A stretch of 64,000 bases of DNA from Bacillus albus (GCF_001884185.1 NZ_MAOE01000131.1:1-64000), one strand, 5' to 3'; shown: positions 10,742 to 20,794, counted from the stretch's first letter. Program-made: numbers and translations. The notes: generated by a model not told the origin, from the letters alone.

Positions 10742-11794
10742 TTGGTTCTCGGTATTTTAACTTCTCACCCTCATTATGAGCAAACGTATTACACCGAAAT
10801 CGCTAAACGCGCTCGACTTTATCATAATGTCGTTGCCCAGTTTACGCCATTTAGTATTGATTCTAAAACAGATCTTATTTCTGGTCTGATTTATGATACT
10901 GATACAGGAAAATGGAAAGAGCAAATATTCCCTATTCCTTCTTATATATATGATCGTTCTTCTTTTAACGAAGAAACAAACTTCGAAAAAGCAAAATCAA
11001 TTATTCACTCATTACACAACCGTCCTACCACTACCTTTTTAAATAACACACTCATTGACTTAAGCGAACTACATGATGTATTTCTCACGAACAAAAAATT
11101 ATCTCCTTATATACCAAAATTTGAAATAGCGACGATACAAAACGTTTTCAAACTGTTATTAAAAACAAAAGATATTATTATACGTCCTACTAACATACAT
11201 TCCAATGAAAGTCTGTACCGGGTCGCTTATAAAAATAAAACGTTCCATATCGATACGATCAATGACGCCTATCATACTTCTGCTCAAATGAAACGGACCG
11301 ATGAATTTATATCTTGGTACAAACGTAACATACGATCAGCATGTTATATTACCCATACAATGCTGCAACCACCAAATCAATTAACATACCCGCTCCATAT
11401 TCGAACCATTTTACAAAAAAATAAAGAACAGAATTGGAACGTTATCGGTCAATTTATACAAAAAAGCTCATTTCCGAATCAACTTTTATTTTCGGTAACG
11501 GATGATTCTTCGCTACATTCATTTTCAAAAATTAAATACGTATTATCTAGTACCGGTGTACAATTATTACAAGACGCTTTACAAGACATTATAAATGAAG
11601 TGTTTCAAACATTAGATCAATCTTATTCTTCTTTATTCGAGCTAGAGCTTTCCACCATTATGGATCAAAAAGGGGCCATTTGGCTTATGTATGTCAACAC
11701 GATTCCCCCGTACGAACATTACATTCGTCATAGTGATTCATTAGCCGAGAAAATATATCACGGACCACTCAAATTTAGTCGCTTTACACCATAA
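10742..11794 (+). CDS. yheC: YheC/YheD-family spore coat-associated protein YheC
   Basis: A 350-aa protein read from TTG 10742, nine bases after AAAGGAG; the frame is open 36 bases further up without a better site. The VLGILTSHPHYEQTYYTEIA opening, PSYIYDRSSFNEE and the weak ATP-grasp-like layout match the YheC/YheD family, whose B. subtilis members are spore coat-associated. Compared with YheD its later part (after residue 200) is less typical of ATP-grasp, so catalytic activity is doubtful. Its stop overlaps the region carrying the yheD ribosome site. Confidence 0.82.
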   Translation: MVLGILTSHPHYEQTYYTEIAKRARLYHNVVAQFTPFSIDSKTDLISGLIYDTDTGKWKEQIFPIPSYIYDRSSFNEETNFEKAKSIIHSLHNRPTTTFLNNTLIDLSELHDVFLTNKKLSPYIPKFEIATIQNVFKLLLKTKDIIIRPTNIHSNESLYRVAYKNKTFHIDTINDAYHTSAQMKRTDEFISWYKRNIRSACYITHTMLQPPNQLTYPLHIRTILQKNKEQNWNVIGQFIQKSSFPNQLLFSVTDDSSLHSFSKIKYVLSSTGVQLLQDALQDIINEVFQTLDQSYSSLFELELSTIMDQKGAIWLMYVNTIPPYEHYIRHSDSLAEKIYHGPLKFSRFTP

Positions 11795-11814
11795 TGAAAG
11801 GAGGTAATTTCATT

Positions 11815-13275
11815 TTGAAAGAGCACATATATACATTAAACATTTCAGATGAGCATCCAAATAGTATTACTTTACCTTATATATTTTCCATTACACCACC
11901 GATTACATCCCTTTCCTTCGGTATACGCCATGTTGCAAGTGAAGATGTAAAAATTCATTATTCCTTTACTCGTGAAATCATTATCGGACAACAAATTGCA
12001 GAGAAACTTTTACTTCCTCATTCCACTACTATCCATGCATTCACGCAAAATGAAACGATTATTTTCGGACCATTAATTGGGATTTTCACAACTGGTTTTA
12101 ACGATGATTCTTCTAATCCTTTAGGGAACCGCTCAACTTCTCTTGGCGAGTTACTCACGCCCCCATTCACTTTGCGACCATTTGTATTCGTTTTTGGTGT
12201 GCAACATATAGACTGGGAAAATGAAACAATTGAAGGATATTTCTTTCAAGAGGAACAATGGATAAAGAAAAAAGTACCTTTTCCGAATGTTATTTACGAC
12301 CGCTTACCAAATCGGAAAGCCGAAAATTATAAGCCAATCGTAAGAGCAAAAAGAAAATTAGAGCATGACTATGCGATTCCATGGTTTAACCCAGGGTTTT
12401 TTAATAAATGGGAAGTGCATCAACTTCTTATGAAAGACGAATCAATCATGCCGTTATTACCAAACACAGAAACATTTCAGCACTTCGAACAAGTAGAACG
12501 ATTTCTCGGTACGTATAAATCGATTTACATGAAACCGATTCACGGCAGCTTCGGTAGAAATATTCATCAACTATTTTATTCTCAAGCAGAAAATTGCTAT
12601 TACTGTCGTTATCGAGAAAATGAAGAAAACAAACTAAGAAAGTATCAATCATTAGAAACACTTCTAAATCATGTGTTAAAAGGACATGATTTAAAAAAGT
12701 TTATCGTACAACAAGGTATTTCCTTACTTCGCTTTGATGGGCAACCTGTTGACTTCCGCATTCATACAAACAAAAATCATTTCGGTCAATGGATGGTCAG
12801 TGCAATCGTCGCAAAAATTGCTGGCAAAGGTAGCTTAACAACGCATGTAAATAGCGGTGGTGATACGAAATTACTGCAAGAACTTTTTCCCGATTCAACG
12901 AAACAAGTTCAAATTGAAAATAAGTTAAAACATACAGCTTTACAAATTAGTTATGCACTCGATGAACAAGTAACCGGAAATATTGGAGAAATCGGTTTTG
13001 ATATCGGTTTAGACACACAGGAAAACCCGTGGCTCTTTGAAGCAAACTCTAAACCTGGGCGAACTGTATTCCAAGACGCCAAGTTAAAAGAACAAAGTGA
13101 ACTAACGCGCCAATTATTTTACGAATATGCAATCTACTTAACTGAACATTCTTTACGCGATGCAAAAGAAAAAATGTCTCAAATAAAATCAGAAGCTTCC
13201 TCAACTACTAAGCATATCCCGTCCCCTATGATTCACTCACAAATACGAAAACAAAAACTTCCACCTCATTCATAA
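11815..13275 (+). CDS. yheD: YheC/YheD-family ATP-grasp-like spore coat protein YheD
   Basis: A 486-aa protein. TTG 11815 is taken as the start because GGAGG sits ten bases before it; the in-frame ATG at 11794 overlaps the yheC stop and precedes that site. Family blocks include PNVIYDRLPNRKAE, WFNPGFFNKWEVHQLL, and an ATP-grasp-like C-terminal half with KPIHGSFGRNI, RLDG-like RFDGQPVDFRIHTNKN and GEIGFDIGLD...WLFEANSKPGR, where Asp/Glu/Asn could bind Mg-ATP. The substrate is unknown. It is translationally coupled to yheC and ends in a terminator. Confidence 0.85.
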   Translation: MKEHIYTLNISDEHPNSITLPYIFSITPPITSLSFGIRHVASEDVKIHYSFTREIIIGQQIAEKLLLPHSTTIHAFTQNETIIFGPLIGIFTTGFNDDSSNPLGNRSTSLGELLTPPFTLRPFVFVFGVQHIDWENETIEGYFFQEEQWIKKKVPFPNVIYDRLPNRKAENYKPIVRAKRKLEHDYAIPWFNPGFFNKWEVHQLLMKDESIMPLLPNTETFQHFEQVERFLGTYKSIYMKPIHGSFGRNIHQLFYSQAENCYYCRYRENEENKLRKYQSLETLLNHVLKGHDLKKFIVQQGISLLRFDGQPVDFRIHTNKNHFGQWMVSAIVAKIAGKGSLTTHVNSGGDTKLLQELFPDSTKQVQIENKLKHTALQISYALDEQVTGNIGEIGFDIGLDTQENPWLFEANSKPGRTVFQDAKLKEQSELTRQLFYEYAIYLTEHSLRDAKEKMSQIKSEASSTTKHIPSPMIHSQIRKQKLPPHS

Positions 13276-13287
13276 GGTGGAAGTTTT
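13254..13287 (+). terminator. Terminator of yheCD
   Basis: AAAACTTCCACCT pairs with AGGTGGAAGTTTT; the loop contains the end of yheD. Confidence 0.85.
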
Positions 13288-13291
13288 CTAT

Positions 13292-13537
13292 TTACACAAG
13301 TTTTACTACAACCTCTGTTTCCACATTACATACTCCGCAATAAAAAATATGATTACAGTATTCATTTGAATTATTATTTGTTAATCCATCTACTGCACTT
13401 AATAACTCTTGGTCCATATACGCACTATAATCGTCTATGTAATCTACAGTTTTCCCGTAATCTTGGAGTATACTTTGGCAATTTTGACAAGAATATGTTT
13501 GTGATTCTAATGCGTTACAAAGCGGGCAAATTCCCAT
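13292..13537 (-). CDS. Small Cys-rich zinc-ribbon-like protein
   Basis: An 81-aa protein starting at ATG 13537 behind GGAGGAATC. It has paired Cys motifs CPLC and CQNC at residues 4-25 and CNHIFYCGVC near 61-70, a likely zinc-binding arrangement. A YIDDYSAYMDQELL acidic helix lies between them. It has no membrane segment. It is convergent with yheD and shares its terminator region. I do not recognise a named family. Confidence 0.7.
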   Translation of the reverse strand: MGICPLCNALESQTYSCQNCQSILQDYGKTVDYIDDYSAYMDQELLSAVDGLTNNNSNEYCNHIFYCGVCNVETEVVVKLV

Positions 13538-13929
13538 CACGATTCCTCCATGCATTATCATTTATAAGCTGATTAAAGAGAGCATCTAGCCGTGCATAGG
13601 AGCATTTTGTCCCGCTCCTATTCAAAATAGAGCTATAAAATGATTTGTCCCACAATAGCGGGATACAAAAAACATATTTCATATCGCTCTTAGTTTTACC
13701 TTCTTTCTAAAAAATACAACGATTACTCTTATTTCATAATTTACGAAATCACTAAGATTTTTTTACAAAATTTACAAATTATTATTTCGTATATCTTTCT
13801 AGGTAACATCCATACTATGAGTACAAACTTAATTACCGATGGATTAGCGCCAAACGGGGCGATAATCTGGTTCAACTCCAGCTAGTCCAACCAAAAAAAT
13901 TTTTATAACTCTAAGGAGGATATATTCCT
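13538..13929. other. Intergenic region upstream of the SASP gene
   Basis: The 392-bp spacer contains an inverted repeat ATAGGAGC-N10-GCTCCTAT near 13598-13623, the sigma-G-type promoter at 13789-13817, and a leader with two small hairpins (around 13845-13870 and 13872-13890) before the AAGGAGG of the SASP gene. Confidence 0.5.
13789..13817 (+). promoter_or_regulatory. Sigma-G-type forespore promoter of the SASP gene
   Basis: GTATA (13789-13793), 17 bp, CATACTA (13811-13817). Both boxes fit the forespore sigma-G consensus (GHATR, CATnHTA). It lies 113 bp before a SASP gene, a typical sigma-G target. Confidence 0.7.
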
Positions 13930-14133
13930 ATGGCAAACCAAAATTCTTCAAATCAATTAGTAGTACCAGGAGCAACAGCTGCAATCGACCAAATGAAGTA
14001 CGAAATCGCTCAAGAATTTGGTGTACAATTAGGAGCAGATTCTACGGCTCGTGCTAACGGTTCTGTTGGTGGCGAAATTACAAAACGTCTAGTTGCAATG
14101 GCTGAGCAAAGCCTTGGCGGATTCCACAAATAA
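13930..14133 (+). CDS. Alpha/beta-type small acid-soluble spore protein
   Basis: A 67-aa protein with AAGGAGG ahead of the ATG. It contains the germination-protease cleavage region [14 protein letters not shown] and the DNA-binding C-terminal block [20 protein letters not shown] of alpha/beta SASPs. These coat spore DNA, protect it from UV and heat damage and feed outgrowth after proteolysis. The gene is single, with a sigma-G-type promoter and a strong terminator. Confidence 0.95.
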   Translation: MANQNSSNQLVVPGATAAIDQMKYEIAQEFGVQLGADSTARANGSVGGEITKRLVAMAEQSLGGFHK

Positions 14134-14148
14134 ATATATATGGCAAAA

Positions 14149-14178
14149 AGGTCTCAAGGCATATGCCTTGAGACCTTC
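14149..14178. terminator. Bidirectional terminator between SASP gene and tcyC
   Basis: AAGGTCTCAAGGCAT is followed by its exact reverse complement, a perfect 30-bp palindrome between convergent genes. Confidence 0.88.
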
Positions 14179-14184
14179 CTTAAT

Positions 14185-14919
14185 TTATTGCAACATTTGT
14201 AAAAACTTCTTCGTACGTTCTTCTTTTGGATTTGTAAACACTTCTTCTGGTGTACCTTGTTCGACAACGACACCGCCATCCATGAAAATAACGCGGTTTG
14301 CAATTTGATGTGCAAAGCGCATTTCGTGCGTTACAATCACCATCGTCATACCTTCTTTAGCAAGTTCCTTCATTACTTTCAGAACTTCTTGAACGAGTTC
14401 AGGATCAAGTGCTGACGTCGGCTCATCAAATAGTAACACTTCCGGCTCCATCGCAAGCGCGCGAGCAATTCCAACGCGCTGTTGTTGTCCGCCCGATAGT
14501 TGGAAGGGATATAAGTCTACTTTATCCGCAAGACCAACTTTTTCAAGGAAATAGTTTGCTTTCTTCTTCGCTTCTTCTTTCCCCATCTTTTTCACTGTAA
14601 CGAGCCCTTCCATTACATTTTGAAGTGCTGTTAAATGCGGGAATAAGTTATGGTGCTGGAATACCATACCTGTTTGCGTACGAAGATTGACAATATCTTT
14701 CTTCGTTACTTTTTGAGAGAAGTCGAGTTCTTTATTACCGATGCGAATACTACCAACGTTCGGCGTTTCTAACACGTTGAGACAACGTAAGAATGTCGTT
14801 TTACCCGATCCAGATGGCCCGATAATAACAACAACTTCCCCCTTCTCAACTGATAAATCTATATGCTTTAGTACGGTATTATCTCCGAAACTTTTTTGTA
14901 AATGCTGAATTGAGATCAT
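14185..14919 (-). CDS. tcyC: Polar amino acid (cystine-type) ABC transporter, ATPase
   Basis: A 244-aa ABC ATPase with Walker [11 protein letters not shown]-loop [10 protein letters not shown], signature LSGGQQQRV, Walker [12 protein letters not shown] and H-loop VTHEM. It powers the importer whose permease and binding protein are encoded just upstream. Subunit sizes (binding protein 265, permease 234, ATPase 244) and gene order match B. subtilis TcyABC (cystine), so I use that name, but the substrate rests on this resemblance only. The RBS is AAAAGGAG. Confidence 0.75.
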   Translation of the reverse strand: MISIQHLQKSFGDNTVLKHIDLSVEKGEVVVIIGPSGSGKTTFLRCLNVLETPNVGSIRIGNKELDFSQKVTKKDIVNLRTQTGMVFQHHNLFPHLTALQNVMEGLVTVKKMGKEEAKKKANYFLEKVGLADKVDLYPFQLSGGQQQRVGIARALAMEPEVLLFDEPTSALDPELVQEVLKVMKELAKEGMTMVIVTHEMRFAHQIANRVIFMDGGVVVEQGTPEEVFTNPKEERTKKFLQMLQ

Positions 14920-14947
14920 AAAAACAAAAACTCCTTTTGTAAAAGGA

Positions 14948-15652
14948 TTATTTTAATGTGTAGCGTTCTGAACGCTTTTCTAACATCTGTTGTACGATTG
15001 ATAATAAGAAACAAATAACCCAATAAATAAGACCTGCTTCGAAATAAACAATTAAAAACTCATAGTTCATTGCCGCAATTTCCTGTGCTTTTCGGAACAT
15101 TTCTGTTACTAAAATTAACGATGCTAATGAAGTATCTTTCACTAAACTAATAAATGTATTCGACAGCGGCGGAATGGATACGCGCGTCGCTTGTGGTAAA
15201 ATAACACGTTTTAACGCTTGCGGATACGTCATTCCAATTGTGTAAGCTGCTTCCCACTGCCCTTTCGGAATAGAAAGGATAGAAGCACGAATAATTTCAG
15301 ATGCATATGCACCGACATTTAATGAAAATCCAATAACTGCTGCTGTATATGGCTCAACTTCAATATTAAGAGTTGGAAGACCATAGAAAATAATAAATAA
15401 TTGTACAAGAAGTGGCGTTCCGCGAATGATAGATACATAGATACGAGCAATCCATTGTAAAATACGACTACCTGAAATACGTGCAAGCGCCGTTAACGTC
15501 GCAAGTATAATCCCGATAATAAATGTAATAAGCGTTAATGGAATTGTCGTAAGAACAGCTTCCTTCAGCATAGGCATGAAGGAAGACTGCATAATATCTA
15601 TCCAAGTAGACAATCGATCTGAAACCAATGCACTACTTAGATACATTTTCAC
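14948..15652 (-). CDS. tcyB: Polar amino acid (cystine-type) ABC transporter, permease
   Basis: A 234-aa HisMQ-type permease with about five membrane helices and the EAA loop [20 protein letters not shown] followed by [27 protein letters not shown] is the usual second-helix motif. The frame opens with GTG 15652 (ATG two codons later) inside the last codons of the binding-protein gene, a 20-base overlap without a clear ribosome site, so translation is probably coupled. Confidence 0.8.
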   Translation of the reverse strand: MKMYLSSALVSDRLSTWIDIMQSSFMPMLKEAVLTTIPLTLITFIIGIILATLTALARISGSRILQWIARIYVSIIRGTPLLVQLFIIFYGLPTLNIEVEPYTAAVIGFSLNVGAYASEIIRASILSIPKGQWEAAYTIGMTYPQALKRVILPQATRVSIPPLSNTFISLVKDTSLASLILVTEMFRKAQEIAAMNYEFLIVYFEAGLIYWVICFLLSIVQQMLEKRSERYTLK

Positions 15653-16430
15653 CGAACCATTTTTTCGCTATTTTATCGTACGTACCGTCTTTTTTCATAT
15701 CTTCTAACGCTTTATTTACTTCTTGTACTAGCTTGTCGCTACCTTTACGGAATAAGAATCCACTTTGTGACGCTTCTTTTTCTGTATCTACAATTTTAAT
15801 TTTTGCATCTTTTTTCGTTTCTAAATAGTTTAACACTGATAATTTATCATTGATTGTGAAATCAACACGGCCAGTATTTAATAATTCTGCTGCTTGGCTA
15901 AAGCCTTCTACATTCGTAATTTCCGCACCATTTTTCTTAGCAATATCTGCATAGTTACTTGTTAAAGATTGTGCTGCTTTTAATCCTTTTACATCAGCAA
16001 ATGTAGCAGGTTTATCTTTATCTTTTGCAATAACTAATACCGCTGAAGATGAAACGTATGGACTAGAGAAGTCATATTTCTTTTGACGATCTTCACGAAT
16101 ACCAACTTCATTCGCTACCATGTCGAAACGTTTTGCATCTAAACCAGCAAGTAAGCTATCCCATTGTGTTTCTTTAAATACAGGTTTTACTCCTAAACGT
16201 TTTGAAACTTCTTCTGCTAATTCAACATCAAATCCAGTTAATTTATTGCTTGAATCGTGGAACGTAAATGGTGGGTATGTACCTTCTGTACCAATTACAA
16301 GTTCACCGCTTTGTTTAATCTTTTGTAACGCGTCTTGACTAGCTGTATCTTTTTTCTCTTCTTTACCGCAGCCCGCTACAATCCCGATCGCTAATGTAGT
16401 TACTGCAAGTACTGAAAATAATTTTTTCAT
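15633..16430 (-). CDS. tcyA: Polar amino acid (cystine-type) ABC transporter, binding lipoprotein
   Basis: A 265-aa extracellular solute-binding lipoprotein (SBP_bac_3). The signal peptide ends at lipobox GIVAGC (Cys21). The mature protein shows GTEGTYPPFTF, GFDVELAEEVSKRLG, WDSLLAGLDAKRFDMVANEV and a FRKGSDKLVQEVNKAL C-terminal lobe, the family layout. FDMVANEV resembles cystine binders, but that is inference. The start has GGAGG upstream. It is the first gene of the tcyABC unit, with a promoter at 16478-16506. Confidence 0.8.
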   Translation of the reverse strand: MKKLFSVLAVTTLAIGIVAGCGKEEKKDTASQDALQKIKQSGELVIGTEGTYPPFTFHDSSNKLTGFDVELAEEVSKRLGVKPVFKETQWDSLLAGLDAKRFDMVANEVGIREDRQKKYDFSSPYVSSSAVLVIAKDKDKPATFADVKGLKAAQSLTSNYADIAKKNGAEITNVEGFSQAAELLNTGRVDFTINDKLSVLNYLETKKDAKIKIVDTEKEASQSGFLFRKGSDKLVQEVNKALEDMKKDGTYDKIAKKWFGENVSK

Positions 16431-16477
16431 GATTGTAATCCTCCAAGTATTCTGATAGGAATTTAAAAACTATATTG

Positions 16478-16506
16478 ATTGTATGCAATCTTGAACAATT
16501 TTTCAA
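16478..16506 (-). promoter_or_regulatory. Sigma-A-type promoter of tcyABC
   Basis: On the minus strand TTGAAA, 17 bp, TACAAT, about 50 bp before the tcyA start. No S-box or T-box leader is visible between it and the gene. Confidence 0.6.
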
Positions 16507-16659
16507 TGAAAATGTTCTTATTTAGTTTATCCTTTTTCTTCATAATCAAACAAAAGGGAAAAATAACGCTACATACAAAAAATAAGTAACATTTTTTAAT
16601 ATAGCATTTATTGTAGGAAAGGTAAAATAATACTTCTTATTTAACTGCCCTGATTCACT

Positions 16660-16689
16660 AAAAAAAGAACTTGCGAAAATCGCAAGCTC
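16660..16689 (-). terminator. Terminator of bmrCD
   Basis: On the minus strand GCTTGCGA and TCGCAAGT pair over a TTT loop, followed by a run of T. Confidence 0.82.
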
Positions 16690-16702
16690 TCCCCCGTACC
16701 TA

Positions 16703-18703
16703 TTAAGCGCTCTGGTTTCCTTCCATTTGCGTTTTATACATATCGTAATAACGCCCGTGCTTTTTCATTAGTTCATCATGAGAACCTTTTTCCAAGATTG
16801 TTCCTCTATCGAGTACAATAATTTGATCTGCGCTTTTAATTGTAGAAAGTCGGTGGGCAATAATAAATGTCGTTCTCCCTTTTTTCACGACTTCTAGCGC
16901 CTGTTGAATCATCGCTTCTGTCTCTGTATCAATACTAGATGTCGCTTCATCTAAAATTAAAATAGCTGGATCAAATGCAAGTGCTCTAGCAAACGATATA
17001 AGCTGACGTTCCCCGGTTGAAAGTGTACTTCCTTTCTCCGTAATTTCTTCATTTATATTGTTCGCAAATCTTTCCGCACCAACATCGCGCAATGCTTTTA
17101 CGATGCGATCTTTTGAAATGTTTTCATTCTCTAAGCTAACATTAGACGCCACTGTCCCGCTAAATAAAAACGGATCTTGCAGTACGATTCCCATATGTTC
17201 ACGAGTTGCTTGTTTCGGCATCTCTTTTACATCATGTCCGTCAATCGTAAGCTTTCCTTTTTCAAACTCATAAAACTGAAAGAGTACATTCATAATGGAA
17301 CTTTTTCCTGATCCAGTATGGCCGACAAGTGCTACTGTCTCGCCTTGTTTCGCTTCAAAAGAAATATTTTTTAACACTTCATCTTTTCCATTATAAGAAA
17401 ACGACACATTATCAAACTTCACATTTCCTTGTAAGCGAGGTATACGTTCCTCTTCTACTGCTTCCCCTTTTTCCTCTAACAATTCAAAAACACGTTCTGA
17501 TGCAACGCGCGATTGTTCTAAGTTAGCAAGCTGATTTACCATATTTGTAATCGGTGAGAACAATCGTGTTAAATAATCAACGAACGCATACAGTATCCCT
17601 AGAGAAATGACGCCTGTAGCACTTAATGAAGCGCCACCGAAATACCAAATCACACCTGTGAAAGCGATATTTCTTAATACACCTACTAAGTTATGTGAAG
17701 TTGCTGCATTTAAATTCAAAATTTTATTTTGATATTTAAAATAATCGCCATTTAATTCATCAAACTCTTTCTTCGTTTCATGCTCTTGACGGAACGCTTG
17801 AATAATTGGCATCCCTTGAATGGATTCATTCACTGTTCCGTTAATATCAGATAAACGTGAACGCATTTTATGATTGTATACAGACGCATACTTTCTATAA
17901 AGAATGGCCCAAACGATTAAAATCGGGATAATAAGTAAACATATCGTTGCCAATTTTACATCGAGTAAAAATAATGCCGCAAATATCCCGATAATATAAA
18001 TGATACTAGAGACGAATGTCGCAAGTACCGTTACATATAAATCACGAATGGCTTCCGTATCATTCGTGACACGCGATACAATTTTTCCTGCTGGTAAATG
18101 ATCGAAATAACGAATCGGCAACGTTTGAATATGAGAAAAGACATCTTCCCTCATAATTTGAATAATTTTGTTCGCTGCCTTCTGTAAGAAAAATTGCTTT
18201 CCATATGCAAATAATGAAACGACTACTAATAAAGCGAAATAGCCACCACCAAGTAATAATAGACGGTTTATTTCTGGTTTATAAAACGCAAACACTTCTT
18301 CTTTCGTTAATGCTTTCGCTTTATACACTTGCACCGCCTTACCATTTTGAACCGTAATCATATCATCTTTTACAGAACGTGACCCCTCAATATTCACTTT
18401 ATTCGGTACAAAGTAATATTGAAAACCGACTTGCATCACGCGTGCTTCTTCTCCTTTTTTCTCACCTTCCTGGAAGCGATCGCTTCGCTTATAAAAGGCA
18501 CCATTATACGAAACAGCCTCTTCACTCTTTTCTGTTTCATACCAAGGCTTCTCTATTCCAACGATATGATCGTCAATCATCGTTTTCGCTACGAAAGGAC
18601 CCGCAAGCTCTGCGATGACGAAAATAAATAACATTAACATCGCTGCAAAAATCGTACCTTTCACTTTCATCGCATATTGAAACAATCGTTTTGAAACGCT
18701 CAT
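16703..18703 (-). CDS. bmrD: Heterodimeric multidrug ABC exporter subunit BmrD (YheH)
   Basis: A 666-aa half-transporter: six membrane helices, including an unusually long extracellular insertion between helices 1 and 2 (residues about 45-150, typical of BmrD), then an ATPase domain with GHTGSGKSS, signature STGERQ and LILDEATSSID. The signature deviates from LSGGQ while the Walker B Glu is intact, which is the BmrD half of the asymmetric pair. It exports drugs with BmrC. Its ATG overlaps the bmrC stop by 4 bp (ATGA). Confidence 0.9.
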   Translation of the reverse strand: MSVSKRLFQYAMKVKGTIFAAMLMLFIFVIAELAGPFVAKTMIDDHIVGIEKPWYETEKSEEAVSYNGAFYKRSDRFQEGEKKGEEARVMQVGFQYYFVPNKVNIEGSRSVKDDMITVQNGKAVQVYKAKALTKEEVFAFYKPEINRLLLLGGGYFALLVVVSLFAYGKQFFLQKAANKIIQIMREDVFSHIQTLPIRYFDHLPAGKIVSRVTNDTEAIRDLYVTVLATFVSSIIYIIGIFAALFLLDVKLATICLLIIPILIVWAILYRKYASVYNHKMRSRLSDINGTVNESIQGMPIIQAFRQEHETKKEFDELNGDYFKYQNKILNLNAATSHNLVGVLRNIAFTGVIWYFGGASLSATGVISLGILYAFVDYLTRLFSPITNMVNQLANLEQSRVASERVFELLEEKGEAVEEERIPRLQGNVKFDNVSFSYNGKDEVLKNISFEAKQGETVALVGHTGSGKSSIMNVLFQFYEFEKGKLTIDGHDVKEMPKQATREHMGIVLQDPFLFSGTVASNVSLENENISKDRIVKALRDVGAERFANNINEEITEKGSTLSTGERQLISFARALAFDPAILILDEATSSIDTETEAMIQQALEVVKKGRTTFIIAHRLSTIKSADQIIVLDRGTILEKGSHDELMKKHGRYYDMYKTQMEGNQSA

Positions 18704-20460
18704 ATTTTCACCCCACTATCCGCACTTTCACTTTCCCCTTGTTGTCTTTCAAACTGCTCCGCATACCAGCCTCCGCTTTTAATAAGCTGATCATGCGTAC
18801 CTTCTTCTATTACTTGCCCGTCATCCATAACGAGAATCCAATCCGCATGTTGTACAGCCGATAAACGGTGCGTCGTAATAATCGTCGTCTTTCCGCTTCT
18901 TTCTGTTCTTATATTGTCAATGATCGCTGCTTCCGTACGAGCATCAACAGCTGATAAAGAATCGTCCAAAATTAATATTTCCGGATTTTGAATAACAGCT
19001 CGCGCAATCGAGATTCTTTGTTTTTGCCCTCCTGATAAAGAAACACCCTTCTCTCCAACGAGCGTTTCTAACCCTTCTGGTAAAAACTCTAAATCCTTTG
19101 TAAAAGCCGCGATTTCAATCGCTTTCTCGAGTTCTTCTTCCGTCGCTTCCCTATTTCCGAATAAAATATTTTCCCTCGCTGTTTTTGAGAACAAAATATG
19201 TTCCTGAGGTACATATCCAATCCAACCAAGCACATTTTCATTTGTCATTTTATCTAGCGTCACATCAGAGACTGCAATATCCCCATCTCCCAGCGGATAT
19301 TGACGAAGAAGCTGACGGACGAGCGTCGTTTTTCCGCTTCCTGTTTTTCCGACAACCCCAAGCGTTTCCCCTTGTTTTAATGTAAATGAAACCTTTTTTA
19401 AATTTATTTCAGTTGATGAAGGATATGAAAAGGTAACGTCATCAAACTGAATATAATCCGGCTCTTGTACAAGCTTTGGATTTTTCGGATCCTTTACATC
19501 TGGTTCATACGCCAACGTTTCATTCACACGGTCTAATGAAGCATTTCCTCGTTGCATAACATTAATTAATTCGCCAATTGCAAACATCGGCCAAATCATC
19601 ATACCTAAATACACGTTAAATGAAACGAGTTCGCCAAGTGTTACCTTTGATTGAAATACAAGATACGCACCATACACTAAACCAATTAAATAACTAAGAC
19701 CGACAAGCATTTTCACAGTCGGCTGGAATAACGCATCAATTTTAGCTACCTTCATATTTTTTTCGTAGACGTCATCTCCTAAATGATGAAATCTTTCCTC
19801 GTCTGCACTTTCTTGTACGTATGCACGAATCACACGTACACCAGCGATCGATTCTAGTACTTTATCATTCATATCACCGAACGCATCTTGCGCAACTGTA
19901 AATCTTTCATGCAATTTCTTTCCATATATATTCATTGCATACGCCATAATCGGAAGCGGGATAAGTGCCGCAAATGTAAGCTCCCAACTAATTGTAAATC
20001 CCATCATAAAGACAATCGTAAGCATATATAAGCTCGAATCCACGAGCGTTAATATACCGAAACCAGCTGTCATAGCAATTGCTTTTAAATCATTTGTCGC
20101 TCTCGCCATTAAATCACCAGTACGATTTTTTTGATAAAACGTCGGTGTCATTTTAAGTAAATGCCCCATAAATTTGGAGCGCATCGTCTTCTCCAGTACG
20201 AATGCACCACCAAACAGCTGATGTTGCCAAACGAAAGTAAGACCGTATCCAACGATCGTAACCCCTATTAAAATAAGAATAGATTGCATAATTGCTTCAT
20301 TCGATAACGTTCCTGTTTTTATGTTATCAATCGTAACCCCTAACACTTTCGGGGGAATGACTTCAACTATATTTACAATTAAAAGAGCTCCAATGGCGAT
20401 ACTATATCTCTTCCAATGCTCTTTAAAAAACCATTTTAACTTTAGTAATACTGATAACAA
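18700..20460 (-). CDS. bmrC: Heterodimeric multidrug ABC exporter subunit BmrC (YheI)
   Basis: A 586-aa half-transporter read from TTG 20460 with GGGAGAGG five bases upstream. Six membrane helices are followed by an ATPase domain: GKTGSGKTT, LSGGQKQR and ILDDSLSAVD. The Walker B catalytic Glu is Asp here, the degenerate ATP site expected of BmrC. In B. subtilis BmrCD is induced by ribosome-targeting antibiotics through the leader gene bmrB; a comparable leader lies 248 bp upstream here. Confidence 0.9.
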   Translation of the reverse strand: MLSVLLKLKWFFKEHWKRYSIAIGALLIVNIVEVIPPKVLGVTIDNIKTGTLSNEAIMQSILILIGVTIVGYGLTFVWQHQLFGGAFVLEKTMRSKFMGHLLKMTPTFYQKNRTGDLMARATNDLKAIAMTAGFGILTLVDSSLYMLTIVFMMGFTISWELTFAALIPLPIMAYAMNIYGKKLHERFTVAQDAFGDMNDKVLESIAGVRVIRAYVQESADEERFHHLGDDVYEKNMKVAKIDALFQPTVKMLVGLSYLIGLVYGAYLVFQSKVTLGELVSFNVYLGMMIWPMFAIGELINVMQRGNASLDRVNETLAYEPDVKDPKNPKLVQEPDYIQFDDVTFSYPSSTEINLKKVSFTLKQGETLGVVGKTGSGKTTLVRQLLRQYPLGDGDIAVSDVTLDKMTNENVLGWIGYVPQEHILFSKTARENILFGNREATEEELEKAIEIAAFTKDLEFLPEGLETLVGEKGVSLSGGQKQRISIARAVIQNPEILILDDSLSAVDARTEAAIIDNIRTERSGKTTIITTHRLSAVQHADWILVMDDGQVIEEGTHDQLIKSGGWYAEQFERQQGESESADSGVKI

Positions 20461-20610
20461 TGTAACCTCTCCCTTCTCGTTCTCGTTTCCCTCTCATTTC
20501 TTTATCCGCTATCCAGACCCATCACATTTACATTTCGTAACCCATACAATCTCATCACATTTTTCCACCTTCCAAAGTTTTTATCGGAACTAAACAAGGG
20601 AAAATAAACA

Positions 20611-20641
20611 AAAAAAAGCATACCGTCGCTTGACGATATGC
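20611..20641 (-). terminator. Leader terminator upstream of bmrC
   Basis: On the minus strand GCATATCGTC and GACGGTATGC pair (one G-U) over AAGC, followed by seven T. It stands between the leader peptide and bmrC, so bmrCD expression must read through it. Confidence 0.8.
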
Positions 20642-20653
20642 ACAGGAATGCAT

Positions 20654-20690
20654 AAAAGCGTACGTTACGATATACGCAACGTACGCTTTT
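20654..20690 (-). promoter_or_regulatory. First leader hairpin upstream of bmrC
   Basis: AAAAGCGTACGTT and AACGTACGCTTTT are exact arms around an 11-base loop. It starts 18 bases after the leader-peptide stop, the right distance to be affected by a ribosome stalled on or near the leader. Confidence 0.7.
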
Positions 20691-20707
20691 TATAAGACAA
20701 AGATGCC

Positions 20708-20794
20708 CTATATATCCGTACGGGTTGCGTAATGATATGAATGTTTTCTGCCATTTAACAGAGCTAAACCCATTACATTTACGATTACAATCAT
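20708..20794 (-). CDS. Putative 28-aa leader peptide controlling bmrCD (BmrB-like role)
   Basis: A short ORF with ATG 20794, stop 20708 and a strong ribosome site (GGGGG eight bases upstream). The peptide starts MIVIVNVMGLALLNGRKH and ends YATRTDI. It is the first ORF after a sigma-A-type promoter and is followed by two hairpins, the second a terminator, before bmrC. The position matches B. subtilis bmrB, whose translation controls a bmrCD attenuator; I see no need for sequence similarity to BmrB. A 99-codon frame overlapping it would run through both hairpins and is less likely. Confidence 0.65.
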   Translation of the reverse strand: MIVIVNVMGLALLNGRKHSYHYATRTDI